Below are positions 43,765 through 52,339 of a stretch of 64,000 bases of DNA, one piece after another. The notes under the pieces were generated by a model. That model was not told where the DNA came from, did no database searches, and saw only the letters and a program-made list of their open reading frames with translations. Source of the stretch: an uncultured Christensenellaceae bacterium (GTDB taxonomy: Bacteria; Bacillota; Clostridia; Christensenellales; Borkfalkiaceae); the NCBI GenBank assembly GCA_910586945.1, contig CAJULO010000003.1, forward strand, positions 33,530 through 97,529, written 5' to 3'. The position numbers and the translations under genes were made by a program. Position 1 is the first letter of the stretch, and each line of letters starts with the position of its first letter.

Positions 43765-45268
43765 AGTTGTTCGGCAGGAATCCACTATACAGGCATTAAA
43801 ACATCAAATAAGCAATGAGAACATCAGTCACGCTTATCTTTTTTGTGGACCTAGGGGCACTGGCAAAACAAGTGTTGCTAAAATATTTGCAAATGCAATC
43901 AATTGTGAAAAACCTGTACATGGAGAAGCTTGTGGTAAATGTTTTACTTGTTTATCTCTTGCTGAAAATAATTTAGATATCATTGAAATTGATGCTGCAT
44001 CCAATAATAAGGTTGAAGATATTCGCGAACTTATAGAAAAGGTACAATATCCACCAGTTGTTGCAAAATATAAAGTTTATATTGTTGATGAAGTGCATAT
44101 GCTATCGCCAAATGCATTTAATGCATTACTAAAAACTTTAGAGGAACCACCAAAACATATAGTATTTATTTTGGCAACAACTGAAGTAATTAAACTACCA
44201 GTGACAATTGTATCAAGATGTATGCGTTTTGATTTTAAACTTTTACCTCAAAAAGATATAGAAAATCATTTAAAAGAGATATGTGTAATAGAAAAAGTGA
44301 ATTTTGAAGATGCTGCAATTGCTGTCATTGCGCGTGCAGGAAACGGCAGTATGCGAGATACTTTATCTATTGCTGATACCTGTTTTAGTTATTGTGATAA
44401 AAATTTAACATATGCTAAAATCTATGAAGTTTTAGGCAGTCCAGATTTTGCCCAAATACTGCAACTTATTCAGTATATTTTTCAAGAAAAAGCAAATCAC
44501 GCAATCAATTTGTTGCAAGATTTTTCAATGAGTGGAAAAAGTATTACAAATATATGTAAAGATATTTTAGATGCTTTAAGTGCAATTCTCGTAGCATACA
44601 GTACAAATGATGCTAATAAAATTTTGCAGTTTCCAATAGAAATATATGCAGAAATTGAAAATGTTTTAAAAGATGTCGATAAAATCAAATTGGTACGTAT
44701 TTTAGAAATTTTTACAGCGACAGAACAGAAATTAAAATATGCATTAAATCCTAAAATTTTATTGGAGACAGCAATATTTAAAAGCGCAATTCCTGCTGTT
44801 GATATTGATATATGCGCCTTGACACAACGTATTCAAAAATTGGAAAAAGAGTTATATCTCGCCAAACAGTCAAATAGAGCAGAGCAGGAAATGGAAAGAA
44901 AAATAAAGCAAGATAAACAGGAAAATGTAGAAAATGTTACTGTTCAAGCTAAAAAAATAAAAAATAATATCTTAGGACATATGATGCAGTATTTTAGAAA
45001 AAATGCAGATTATGCAGGATTAAAACAACAATGTCTACATTTAAGGGAAGACTGGCAAGAAAATAAAGTTTATTTACAGACAGAAGATAGTTCTGTTTTA
45101 AAAAGTTTACAAAATGGAAAATATGCAAAACAGTTGGAAGAAGTACTGCAAGCTTTAGGCATTGTTGCATATGAAGTACAGTATATTGCCAAGGAAGATA
45201 CTTTTGCGCAAGAAATTGCTGTAATAGAGAAAAATTTTAAAGGTATAAAAATAGAAATTGAAGAATAA
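43715..45268 (+). CDS. dnaX: DNA polymerase III subunits gamma/tau
   Basis: Clamp-loader ATPase of the replisome. The 517-residue protein starts 'ALYRKYRPKKLSEVVRQ' and has Walker A 'CGPRGTGKTS', a zinc module with C-x8-C-x2-C-x2-C ('CEKPVHGEACGKCFTC'), Walker B 'IVDEVHML' and the sensor 'TTEVIKLPVTIVSRC'. The start is GTG at 43715, inside the end of sigH, with AAGGAG 12 nt upstream; no other start gives the conserved N-terminus. ebfC and recR follow in the usual order. Confidence 0.95.
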   Translation: MNHLALYRKYRPKKLSEVVRQESTIQALKHQISNENISHAYLFCGPRGTGKTSVAKIFANAINCEKPVHGEACGKCFTCLSLAENNLDIIEIDAASNNKVEDIRELIEKVQYPPVVAKYKVYIVDEVHMLSPNAFNALLKTLEEPPKHIVFILATTEVIKLPVTIVSRCMRFDFKLLPQKDIENHLKEICVIEKVNFEDAAIAVIARAGNGSMRDTLSIADTCFSYCDKNLTYAKIYEVLGSPDFAQILQLIQYIFQEKANHAINLLQDFSMSGKSITNICKDILDALSAILVAYSTNDANKILQFPIEIYAEIENVLKDVDKIKLVRILEIFTATEQKLKYALNPKILLETAIFKSAIPAVDIDICALTQRIQKLEKELYLAKQSNRAEQEMERKIKQDKQENVENVTVQAKKIKNNILGHMMQYFRKNADYAGLKQQCLHLREDWQENKVYLQTEDSSVLKSLQNGKYAKQLEEVLQALGIVAYEVQYIAKEDTFAQEIAVIEKNFKGIKIEIEE

Positions 45269-45281
45269 GGAGAGGAAAGAT

Positions 45282-45614
45282 ATGGCTTTTAAAGGTATGG
45301 GTGGCGGAAATATGCAAAATTTGATGAAACAAGCACAAAAGATGCAGGAGCAGATGCAAGAGACTGAAAAACTTATGGAAGAATGGGAAATTGTGGGAAC
45401 TGCTGCAAGTGAAGCGGTGGTTGTATATATGAATGCCAAAAAAGTGATTGATGGCATTGAAATTGATAAATCAGTTGTTGACCCAGATGATGTAGAAATG
45501 TTAGAAGACTTAATTTTAGCGGCCATTTTAGACGGTTATAAAAAGGCCGATGAAGTATATAAAGAAAAAATGGGTGCATATGGAAATTTAGGTGGGCTTG
45601 GAGGTATGTTATAA
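45282..45614 (+). CDS. ebfC: YbaB/EbfC nucleoid-associated protein
   Basis: A 110-residue homodimeric DNA-binding protein. It has a glycine/methionine-rich N-terminus ('AFKGMGGGNMQNLMKQAQKM'), a helical arm and a core around 'VDPDDVEMLEDLILAAI', all typical. The ATG at 45282 has AAGGAGAGG upstream. Located between dnaX and recR as in most bacteria. Confidence 0.95.
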   Translation: MAFKGMGGGNMQNLMKQAQKMQEQMQETEKLMEEWEIVGTAASEAVVVYMNAKKVIDGIEIDKSVVDPDDVEMLEDLILAAILDGYKKADEVYKEKMGAYGNLGGLGGML

Positions 45615-45617
45615 TCT

Positions 45618-46214
45618 GTGGATGTATACATTGAATCTATTGGTAAATTGATAAATGAGTTGACAAAATTACCAGGTGTTGGAAAAAAAACGGCACAACG
45701 ATATGCATATACATTAATCAATATGCCAGAAAAGGAAGTACAAGTTTTTGTAAATAGTATTTTAAATGTCAAGAAAAAGGTAAAATATTGTTCCGTGTGT
45801 GGTAATTTCACGGAAGAAGATATCTGCCAAATTTGTCAAAAAAGAGATAGAAAGATAATTTGTGTCGTAAAAGACCCCAAAGATGCTCTTGCATTTGAAA
45901 AGTTAAAAGATTTTAAAGGTGTCTATCATGTTTTACATGGTGTTATCAATCCCATGGAAGGAATTGGACCAAATGATATACGGATTCGTGAATTACTTGC
46001 GCGCTTGCAGGAGAATGAAGTACAAGAATTGATTCTTGCAACAAATCCAGATGTAGAAGGGGATGCAACAGCACTTTATATTGCAAAACTAATTAGACCA
46101 TTGCATATTAAAGTTACGCGTTTAGCGTATGGAATTCCGATTGGTTCGGAAATTGAGTATACAGATGATGTTACATTATTGCGTGCCTTTATTGAGCGCA
46201 AAGTGATGGAGTAA
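45618..46214 (+). CDS. recR: Recombination protein RecR
   Basis: Acts with RecO and RecF to load RecA at gaps. The 198-residue protein has the helix-hairpin-helix 'LTKLPGVGKKTAQRYAY', a zinc finger 'CSVCGNFTEEDICQIC' and a Toprim domain with 'VVKDPKDALAFEK' and 'ATNPDVEGDATALYI'. The start is GTG at 45618, 3 bp after ebfC. Confidence 0.96.
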   Translation: MDVYIESIGKLINELTKLPGVGKKTAQRYAYTLINMPEKEVQVFVNSILNVKKKVKYCSVCGNFTEEDICQICQKRDRKIICVVKDPKDALAFEKLKDFKGVYHVLHGVINPMEGIGPNDIRIRELLARLQENEVQELILATNPDVEGDATALYIAKLIRPLHIKVTRLAYGIPIGSEIEYTDDVTLLRAFIERKVME

Positions 46215-46248
46215 TTTTAGTAGCACACATTACAAATTAGGAGAAAAT

Positions 46249-47250
46249 ATGAATAAAAATTTTGAAAATATATCTGTATTGGGATGTGGTAGATGGGGTT
46301 CATTTATTGCATGGTATTTAGCAACGCAAAAGAATAAGAATGTCTATTTATGGGGACCAGAAGAGGACTATTCCTATAAAGTTTTAAAAGAAACTGGGAA
46401 AAATGACTATACCATTCTAGACAAAAAAATAAACTTAACTGCTGATTTACATGAAGCGATAACACATGCACAAGTGATTATTATTTCTATTTCTGCACAA
46501 GGTCTCAGAGGATTTATAGAGCGTATTTTAGCTACTGCCGATGTGCAAAATAAAATATTTATTCTCTGTATGAAAGGTATTGAAACAAATACCGGTAGTA
46601 GACTTTCTAGTCTTTTAATTGATGCAGGTATTGCACAAAATTCTATTGCAGTTTGGGTTGGCCCTGGACATATTCAAGACTTTACGAAAGGTATACCAAA
46701 CTGTATGGTTATAGATAGTTATGATACAGAACTCCGTAAAAATTTAGCAGATGATTTTAAAAGTAATTTAATACGTTTTTATTATGGAAATGATATTATT
46801 GGTACAGAAATTGGAGCCGCGGCAAAAAATGTTATAGGAATTGCCGCTGGTGTGTTGGATGGAATAGGTCAATCTAGCATGAAGGGGCCACTTATGTCTA
46901 GAGGGGCAATAGAAGTTGCTAGATTGATTCAAGCTTTAGGCGGTAACCCATTATCTGCGTATGGCCTTGCACATCTTGGTGATTATGAGGCAACTGTATT
47001 TTCAAAACATTCACATAATAGAAAATATGGCGAGGCAATTGCACAAGGTACGAATTTTGAAAAACTTGCTGAAGGTGTAGCAACTGCTAAAGCAATGTAC
47101 ATACTGGGTCAAAAATTGAATGTGGATTTGCCAATTACTAATGCTGTATATACTTTATGTAATTTGGCAAAAGAAGGTAAAGTAAATCAGGAAAATGCTA
47201 TCGACCTTGTTATGCAACTCTTTGAAAGAGAACCAAAAGTTGAATTTTAA
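46249..47250 (+). CDS. gpsA: NAD(P)-dependent glycerol-3-phosphate dehydrogenase, divergent
   Basis: Makes sn-glycerol 3-phosphate from dihydroxyacetone phosphate for phospholipid synthesis. The 333-residue protein has a Rossmann start 'SVLGCGRWGS', 'CMKGIE', the substrate lysine region 'EIGAAAKNVIGIAAGV' and 'LGDYEATVFSKHSHNRKYG'. Some blocks differ from the usual ones: 'GPGHIQDFTKG' where 'GPSFAxEV' is common, and the last block normally reads GDLxxTCxSxxSRN. So it is a divergent GpsA or a close paralogue, though catalytic Lys and the Asp-rich block are kept. Confidence 0.85.
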   Translation: MNKNFENISVLGCGRWGSFIAWYLATQKNKNVYLWGPEEDYSYKVLKETGKNDYTILDKKINLTADLHEAITHAQVIIISISAQGLRGFIERILATADVQNKIFILCMKGIETNTGSRLSSLLIDAGIAQNSIAVWVGPGHIQDFTKGIPNCMVIDSYDTELRKNLADDFKSNLIRFYYGNDIIGTEIGAAAKNVIGIAAGVLDGIGQSSMKGPLMSRGAIEVARLIQALGGNPLSAYGLAHLGDYEATVFSKHSHNRKYGEAIAQGTNFEKLAEGVATAKAMYILGQKLNVDLPITNAVYTLCNLAKEGKVNQENAIDLVMQLFEREPKVEF

Positions 47251-47280
47251 TAGTGCAAAAAATATTATTATAGATTTTAA

Positions 47281-47325
47281 AAGAATGCAAAAAGCAGCTT
47301 ATAATAAGCTGCTTTTTGCATTCTT
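47281..47325. terminator. Bidirectional terminator after gpsA
   Basis: 21-bp perfect arms (47281-47301 and 47305-47325) with GCAGCTTA in the stem and A and T runs on each side, between convergent genes. Confidence 0.92.
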
Positions 47326-47441
47326 CTATTTTATTTTGTTAATTATAGAAAAATTTTAAAATTTAGTGTTTATATTTTTTACTTCATGAGATAATTTTAT
47401 AAAAAATCAATCTATACCTAAATTTTTATAATGTGTATATT

Positions 47442-47903
47442 CTATATAGTATTATTTTTTCTACCCAAACAGAACAAAGTTATACTTAGAACTAAGTTAT
47501 ATATAAATATTGCTATTTCAAACATCAATAAGCATGTTAAGACTATATTGTTGTCCCACTTTAAAAATCCTATTAGTTTTTGAAAAATTAAAATTAAACT
47601 GGATAATCCTTCTATGCACGATATATATTTTTTGCAGCGATAAAAGGAGCTTCCTACAGACTGTTGCCTATAGTATTTTCTTCCTAAAAAGCTAAATAGA
47701 AGTGTTGCAACTATGCCACCATTGATATATAGTGTACTATTTGGCCAAGAAAATGCTATACGATTAAAATACATAATAATAGAGAATATGAGAATCACTA
47801 ACCCAATCATAAAAATCAAAATAGCTGTAATCACTTCCAATAAATATCTCTTTTGCTCGTTTTTATACTGTATAAAAAGTGAAAGCAACACGGATTTTAT
47901 CAT
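47442..47903 (-). CDS. Uncharacterised four-helix membrane protein
   Basis: A 153-residue hydrophobic protein with no family I recognise. Four membrane segments are apparent: residues about 22-48, 60-73, 95-112 and 120-146. The loops are basic ('GRKYYRQQ', 'YRCKK'). The ATG has no evident ribosome site and no strong promoter, so expression is uncertain. It may be real because it is the only sizeable frame in a long gap and its loops follow the positive-inside pattern. Confidence 0.4.
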   Translation of the reverse strand: MIKSVLLSLFIQYKNEQKRYLLEVITAILIFMIGLVILIFSIIMYFNRIAFSWPNSTLYINGGIVATLLFSFLGRKYYRQQSVGSSFYRCKKYISCIEGLSSLILIFQKLIGFLKWDNNIVLTCLLMFEIAIFIYNLVLSITLFCLGRKNNTI

Positions 47904-48418
47904 TATTAAAAGTAGATACCATATAGATAATCCGCTTAAGCAATAGTTTGATGGGTATATAAAGCAATTATATAAATAATAAATATAAGAATGCTATCAA
48001 ATATAATGAAAATTACTATTAAAATTTGTGACGAAATATATAATCCCTATAAAATTGCTTTATTAAGTTGGATATAGTTAAATTTTGTTTTGTCATGTGC
48101 ATATTTTAGCAAATATACAAAAATAAAACAAGTAGAGATTCTGAGTAAAATATCTATCTACAATTTTTTATATTACTAATTTATAGAAATATGTTTATCT
48201 CTCGTAGAATAGATTGTCTTGTACTGCCTTATTTTCTAAGTTTAATTACATAGTAAGAGTAGTGCCTTATATTGTCATTTTTTAGTCAAAATATATAAAA
48301 TTATTTATCTTCTATTGAAAGGGTAGTTATACTTTTCATAAAGACACTTTCCTAATATAGAGAAGTTAGTTCTTGCGAACTTTTACTGTATTTGATATGA
48401 ATTCATCAATGAAACTGC
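47904..48418. other. AT-rich intergenic region
   Basis: About 515 bp with no supported gene. There is a short imperfect inverted repeat (AGTTC-TTGC-GAACT, near 48368-48381), which is too short to equate with the GTTCGC palindromes elsewhere. The right end runs into the ABC exporter promoter. Confidence 0.5.
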
Positions 48419-48447
48419 TTGACAAAATATAAAAAGAATACTATAAT
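48419..48447 (+). promoter_or_regulatory. Strong SigA-type promoter of the ABC exporter operon
   Basis: TTGACA (48419-48424), 17-nt spacer, TATAAT (48442-48447): a consensus match at every position. Confidence 0.88.
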
Positions 48448-48491
48448 AGTAAAGTATTTAATTATTTTTCTAAAAGGAATGCTATTCGGAT

Positions 48492-50267
48492 ATGAAGAAC
48501 TTATTTAAAGCACTGGGGATACGAGAATGGATTTATGTGGTCTGTACTATAGGCTTTATTGTACTACAAGTATGGTTAGACTTAAAGTCACCAGAATTTT
48601 TACAACTCCTCTTAAAAGAAGTGCAACAAGATGGAACAAATGGTGCTGTTATTAGTATGGCTGTAGTATGGAAGTATGGCGGACTTATGCTTGCATGTGT
48701 CTTTTCAAGTATGATAGCAGCAATGATTTGTGCCTTTTTTTCTGGTTGGATTGCTGCAACTGTATCTTCTAATTTGCGTGCTAGATTATTTGCCAAAGTT
48801 AGTGCATTTTCTAGTGTGGAAATCAATCGTTTTTCAACGCCATCGCTCATAACACGCTCCACAAATGATATTACACAGGTACAAATGCTTATAGCTATGG
48901 GGTTACAAGTTATTGTTAAAGCACCTATTATGGCAATTTGGGCAATAATAAAAATTGTAAATTTAGATGTTGGTTGGATTATTGCAACCATTATTGCTGT
49001 AGTTGTACTTGTCGTTGTTCTTTTAACATTGTTAGGTATTGTATTTCCAAAGTTTACAAAAATACAAAAATTAACAGATAATGTAAATGGTATAACTCGA
49101 GAAAATTTAACAGGAATTCGAGTAGTCCGTGCATATAATGCTGAAAATTATCAACAGAAAAAATTTAGTAAGGCAAATGCAAATCTAACAAAAGTACAGC
49201 TCTTTTCAAGTAGAACATTGGGATTTTTATCTCCATTTATGACAATGGTTATGTCTGGCTTGACTCTTGCTATCTATTGGATTGCTAAAGGCATTATGGA
49301 TAAAAATCCATCAAATGCAGTGGAAATTGGTGCAAATATAGCAACTGTTACTCTATATGCTACACAAGTTGTTATGGCATTTATCATGCTATCCTTTATC
49401 TTTTTAATTCTACCAAGAACGATTGTTTCTTTACGCCGTATCAATGAAGTCTTAAAAACAGATTCTAGTATTTTAGATGGTTCAACTCCAGCAGCTGCAC
49501 ATCAACAACAAGGTACAGTTACCTTTAAAAATGTAAGTTTTGCCTATCCAAATGCAAGCGATGCTATTTTGCATAACATAAATTTTACAGTGGATAAAGG
49601 GGAAACAGTGGCATTTATTGGAGCTACTGGTGCAGGCAAAACAAGTCTTATCAACTTGATTCCTCGTCTATTTGACGCGACAGAGGGAGAAGTTTTAGTT
49701 AACGGTGTCAATGTAAAAGAATATGCTCTTGCGGACCTCAGAGATAAAGTAGCAATTGTTACACAAAAAGCTATTTTGTTTTCTGGTACAATTGAAAGCA
49801 ATGTCTCTTATGGAAAACGGAGTGGACATACACACTCTATAGAGAATGTGAAAAAATCTGTGGAAATCGCACAAGCGAAAAACTTTGTTGAAAAAATGGA
49901 GGAAAATTATAACTCTCCCGTTGCACAGGGTGGAACAAATTATTCTGGTGGACAACGACAACGCCTATCCATTGCACGTGCCATTGCTAGAAATGCTGAA
50001 ATTTTTATTTTTGATGACTCTTTTTCAGCACTGGATTACAAAACGGATAAAGAACTTAGAAATGCTTTAAAACAGGAACTAAAAGATGCAACCAAGTTGA
50101 TAGTTGCACAACGCATTGGTACAATTAAAGATGCCGACAAAATTCTTGTATTAGATGAAGGCAAGATTGTTGGTATGGGAAAACATAAAGAACTTTTGGA
50201 AACTTGTCCAATCTATCGAGAAATTGCCTTATCACAACTTTCAGAGGAGGAGTTACATCATGAGTAG
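48492..50267 (+). CDS. ABC exporter half-transporter, degenerate ATPase subunit
   Basis: A 591-residue exporter half: six-helix membrane domain (about 1-320) and an ATPase domain. Walker A is 'GATGAGKTS' and the signature 'YSGGQRQR' is intact. The residue after Walker B is Asp ('IFIFDDSFSALD') instead of the catalytic Glu, and the H-loop reads 'IVAQRIG' with Gln for His. These changes mark the non-catalytic partner of heterodimeric exporters such as TM287/288 or BmrCD. The partner gene overlaps its end by 8 bp. Likely a drug or lipid exporter; substrate unknown. Confidence 0.93.
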   Translation: MKNLFKALGIREWIYVVCTIGFIVLQVWLDLKSPEFLQLLLKEVQQDGTNGAVISMAVVWKYGGLMLACVFSSMIAAMICAFFSGWIAATVSSNLRARLFAKVSAFSSVEINRFSTPSLITRSTNDITQVQMLIAMGLQVIVKAPIMAIWAIIKIVNLDVGWIIATIIAVVVLVVVLLTLLGIVFPKFTKIQKLTDNVNGITRENLTGIRVVRAYNAENYQQKKFSKANANLTKVQLFSSRTLGFLSPFMTMVMSGLTLAIYWIAKGIMDKNPSNAVEIGANIATVTLYATQVVMAFIMLSFIFLILPRTIVSLRRINEVLKTDSSILDGSTPAAAHQQQGTVTFKNVSFAYPNASDAILHNINFTVDKGETVAFIGATGAGKTSLINLIPRLFDATEGEVLVNGVNVKEYALADLRDKVAIVTQKAILFSGTIESNVSYGKRSGHTHSIENVKKSVEIAQAKNFVEKMEENYNSPVAQGGTNYSGGQRQRLSIARAIARNAEIFIFDDSFSALDYKTDKELRNALKQELKDATKLIVAQRIGTIKDADKILVLDEGKIVGMGKHKELLETCPIYREIALSQLSEEELHHE

Positions 50268-52101
50268 AGAACAAGCAAATAGAGGGATGCATGGAACAAT
50301 ACCTATGCAAAAACCAAAACATTTTTCTAAATCTCTTGCAAAACTCTTTCATTTTATGAAACCTTATAAATGGTTCATTATTACAGCACTTGCACTTGCC
50401 ATTTTAGGTACATTTTTCAATGTCGTAGGTCCAAAATTTATTGAAGAAATGACTGCATCTTTCAAACCAGAATACCAAGCAAAAGGTGGTTTTAAAATTT
50501 TTGAATCACTCTTTGCTAAAAACAATTTCTTTTTAAATATTGCTATTTTTCTTGTAATTCTCTATGGTATAGGCTTTCTATTTTCCTATGCACAAGCTTT
50601 TATTATGGCAACAGTAACACAAAAAAATTCTAGAGATATGCGTAGAGCAATCTCTAAAAAAATCAATGTTATTCCGTTGAATTATTATGATACAAATACC
50701 ATTGGAGATACACTTTCTCGTGTAACAAATGATGTGGATACAATTTCACAAGCTTTAAACCAATCTGTTATAGCACTGATTACTTCTGTGCTTATGATAG
50801 GTGGTACACTAATTATGATGTTTATTACTGAATGGCGTATGGCGTTTACTGCTGTTGGTGCAAGTATGATTGGTTTTATTCTAATGGGAATTATTATGAA
50901 GCACTCGCAAAAGTTCTTTCGTAGTCAGCAACGCTATTTGGGACAATTAAATGGACATATTGAAGAAACATATTCCGGACATAATGTTGTAAAAGCATAT
51001 AATGCAGAAAGACAAGTGCAAGATAAATATGATACAATCAATAAAAATTTGCATGCATCGGCATGGAAATCACAATTTATCAGTGGATTGATGATGCCAC
51101 TTATGATATTTGTAGGAAACTTAGGCTATGTTGCTGTTTGTATTGTTGGAGCAATGCTTATGATAAATCATCAACTCGCAAATGGACTACCAACAATTCT
51201 AGCATTTATGATATATGTGCGTTTATTTACTTCACCATTAGGACAACTAGGGCAAGCATTTACAAGTTTGCAGACTGCTGCAGCTGCAAGTGAACGCGTT
51301 TTTGAGTTTTTAGCAGAAAAAGAATTAGACGCGGAAAAAGATAAAACAAAATATTTAAATCCCAAAGATATAAAAGGGGAAGTTATCTTTGACCATGTAC
51401 AGTTTGGTTATCTACCAAATAAATTGATTTTAAAAGATTGTTCTTTTATTGCAAAACCAAGTCAAAAAATTGCTATAGTTGGTCCTACAGGGGCTGGTAA
51501 AACGACAATGGTAAACTTGTTAATGCGTTTTTATGAAACCAATAGCGGTAAAATCACAATTGATGGCATCTCTACAGCAGATTTAAAGAGAGAAAATGTG
51601 CATGAGTTATTCTGTATGGTACTACAAGATACATGGTTATTTAAAGGTAGTATTAAAGAGAACATAGTATATAGCAAACAAAATGTATCTGATGAAGCAG
51701 TTATTGCAGCTTGCAAAGCTGTAGGAATGCATCATTATATTCAATCATTACCATATGGGTATGATACAATTTTAGATGATAAATCTACACTTTCTTCCGG
51801 ACAAAAACAGCTATTAACAATTGCAAGAGCTATTATTGAAGATTCTCCAATGCTTATCTTAGATGAAGCAACCAGTTCAGTGGACACAAGAACTGAAGTT
51901 TTAATTCAAAAAGCAATGGATAATTTGACAGTAGGTAGAACTTCATTTGTTATAGCACATAGACTTTCCACAATCAAAAATGCAGACTTAATTTTAGTTA
52001 TGCAAGATGGGGATATTGTTGAAAGTGGCAATCATGAAGAGCTTATATTGCGAAATGGAATTTATGCGGGTTTATATAATAGTCAGTTTGAACAAGAATA
52101 A
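50260..52101 (+). CDS. ABC exporter half-transporter, catalytic ATPase subunit
   Basis: A 613-residue partner of the preceding protein. It has an N-terminal basic extension, six helices and an ATPase domain with 'GPTGAGKTT', signature 'LSSGQKQLL', Walker B 'MLILDEATSSVD' and H-loop 'VIAHRLST', so this subunit has the catalytic Glu and His. The pair would have one canonical ATP site formed mainly by its catalytic Walker B and the other subunit's signature. The ATG at 50260 follows GAGGAGG and overlaps the previous gene by 8 bp, indicating coupled translation. Confidence 0.94.
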   Translation: MSREQANRGMHGTIPMQKPKHFSKSLAKLFHFMKPYKWFIITALALAILGTFFNVVGPKFIEEMTASFKPEYQAKGGFKIFESLFAKNNFFLNIAIFLVILYGIGFLFSYAQAFIMATVTQKNSRDMRRAISKKINVIPLNYYDTNTIGDTLSRVTNDVDTISQALNQSVIALITSVLMIGGTLIMMFITEWRMAFTAVGASMIGFILMGIIMKHSQKFFRSQQRYLGQLNGHIEETYSGHNVVKAYNAERQVQDKYDTINKNLHASAWKSQFISGLMMPLMIFVGNLGYVAVCIVGAMLMINHQLANGLPTILAFMIYVRLFTSPLGQLGQAFTSLQTAAAASERVFEFLAEKELDAEKDKTKYLNPKDIKGEVIFDHVQFGYLPNKLILKDCSFIAKPSQKIAIVGPTGAGKTTMVNLLMRFYETNSGKITIDGISTADLKRENVHELFCMVLQDTWLFKGSIKENIVYSKQNVSDEAVIAACKAVGMHHYIQSLPYGYDTILDDKSTLSSGQKQLLTIARAIIEDSPMLILDEATSSVDTRTEVLIQKAMDNLTVGRTSFVIAHRLSTIKNADLILVMQDGDIVESGNHEELILRNGIYAGLYNSQFEQE

Positions 52102-52103
52102 AT

Positions 52104-52141
52104 ACTACCCATAAAAATACACCATATTTTATGGGTATTTA
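52104..52141 (+). terminator. Probable terminator of the ABC exporter operon
   Basis: TACCCATAAAA pairs with TTTTATGGGTA around a 10-nt loop; the T tail is short. Confidence 0.6.
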
Positions 52142-52161
52142 GCTTTATATAGTTGAATTCA

Positions 52162-52190
52162 TTGACAATCATGTTTTTTTATGATAGAAT
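52162..52190 (+). promoter_or_regulatory. SigA-type promoter of the P2-type ATPase gene
   Basis: TTGACA (52162-52167), 17-nt spacer, TAGAAT (52185-52190). The leader is about 145 nt; I see no known riboswitch pattern in it. Confidence 0.7.
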
Positions 52191-52339
52191 TACATTTAAT
52201 TATAGTAAAATATGTATGAAAAGCTAGTAAATCCAAATTATAATTATAAATTAATATAAGAGGTATAGCAGTGATGTATATCTGATTTATAATACATACT
52301 ACTATTAGCTATAAAAAGAATAAAGGAGGTTAGTGTTTT

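Noticed and set aside
48365..48385. Third operator of the GTTCGC type before the ABC exporter
   Set aside because: Only AGTTC and GAACT match, with a different spacing; the distinctive GC steps are missing on one side.
48479..48508. Nine-codon upstream frame overlapping the ABC exporter start
   Set aside because: Its ATG touches the AAAGGA site (too close), and frames of this length arise by chance.
52197..52339. Manganese (yybP-ykoY) riboswitch before the P2 ATPase
   Set aside because: The leader is about 145 nt, but I cannot find the conserved loop sequences of that class.
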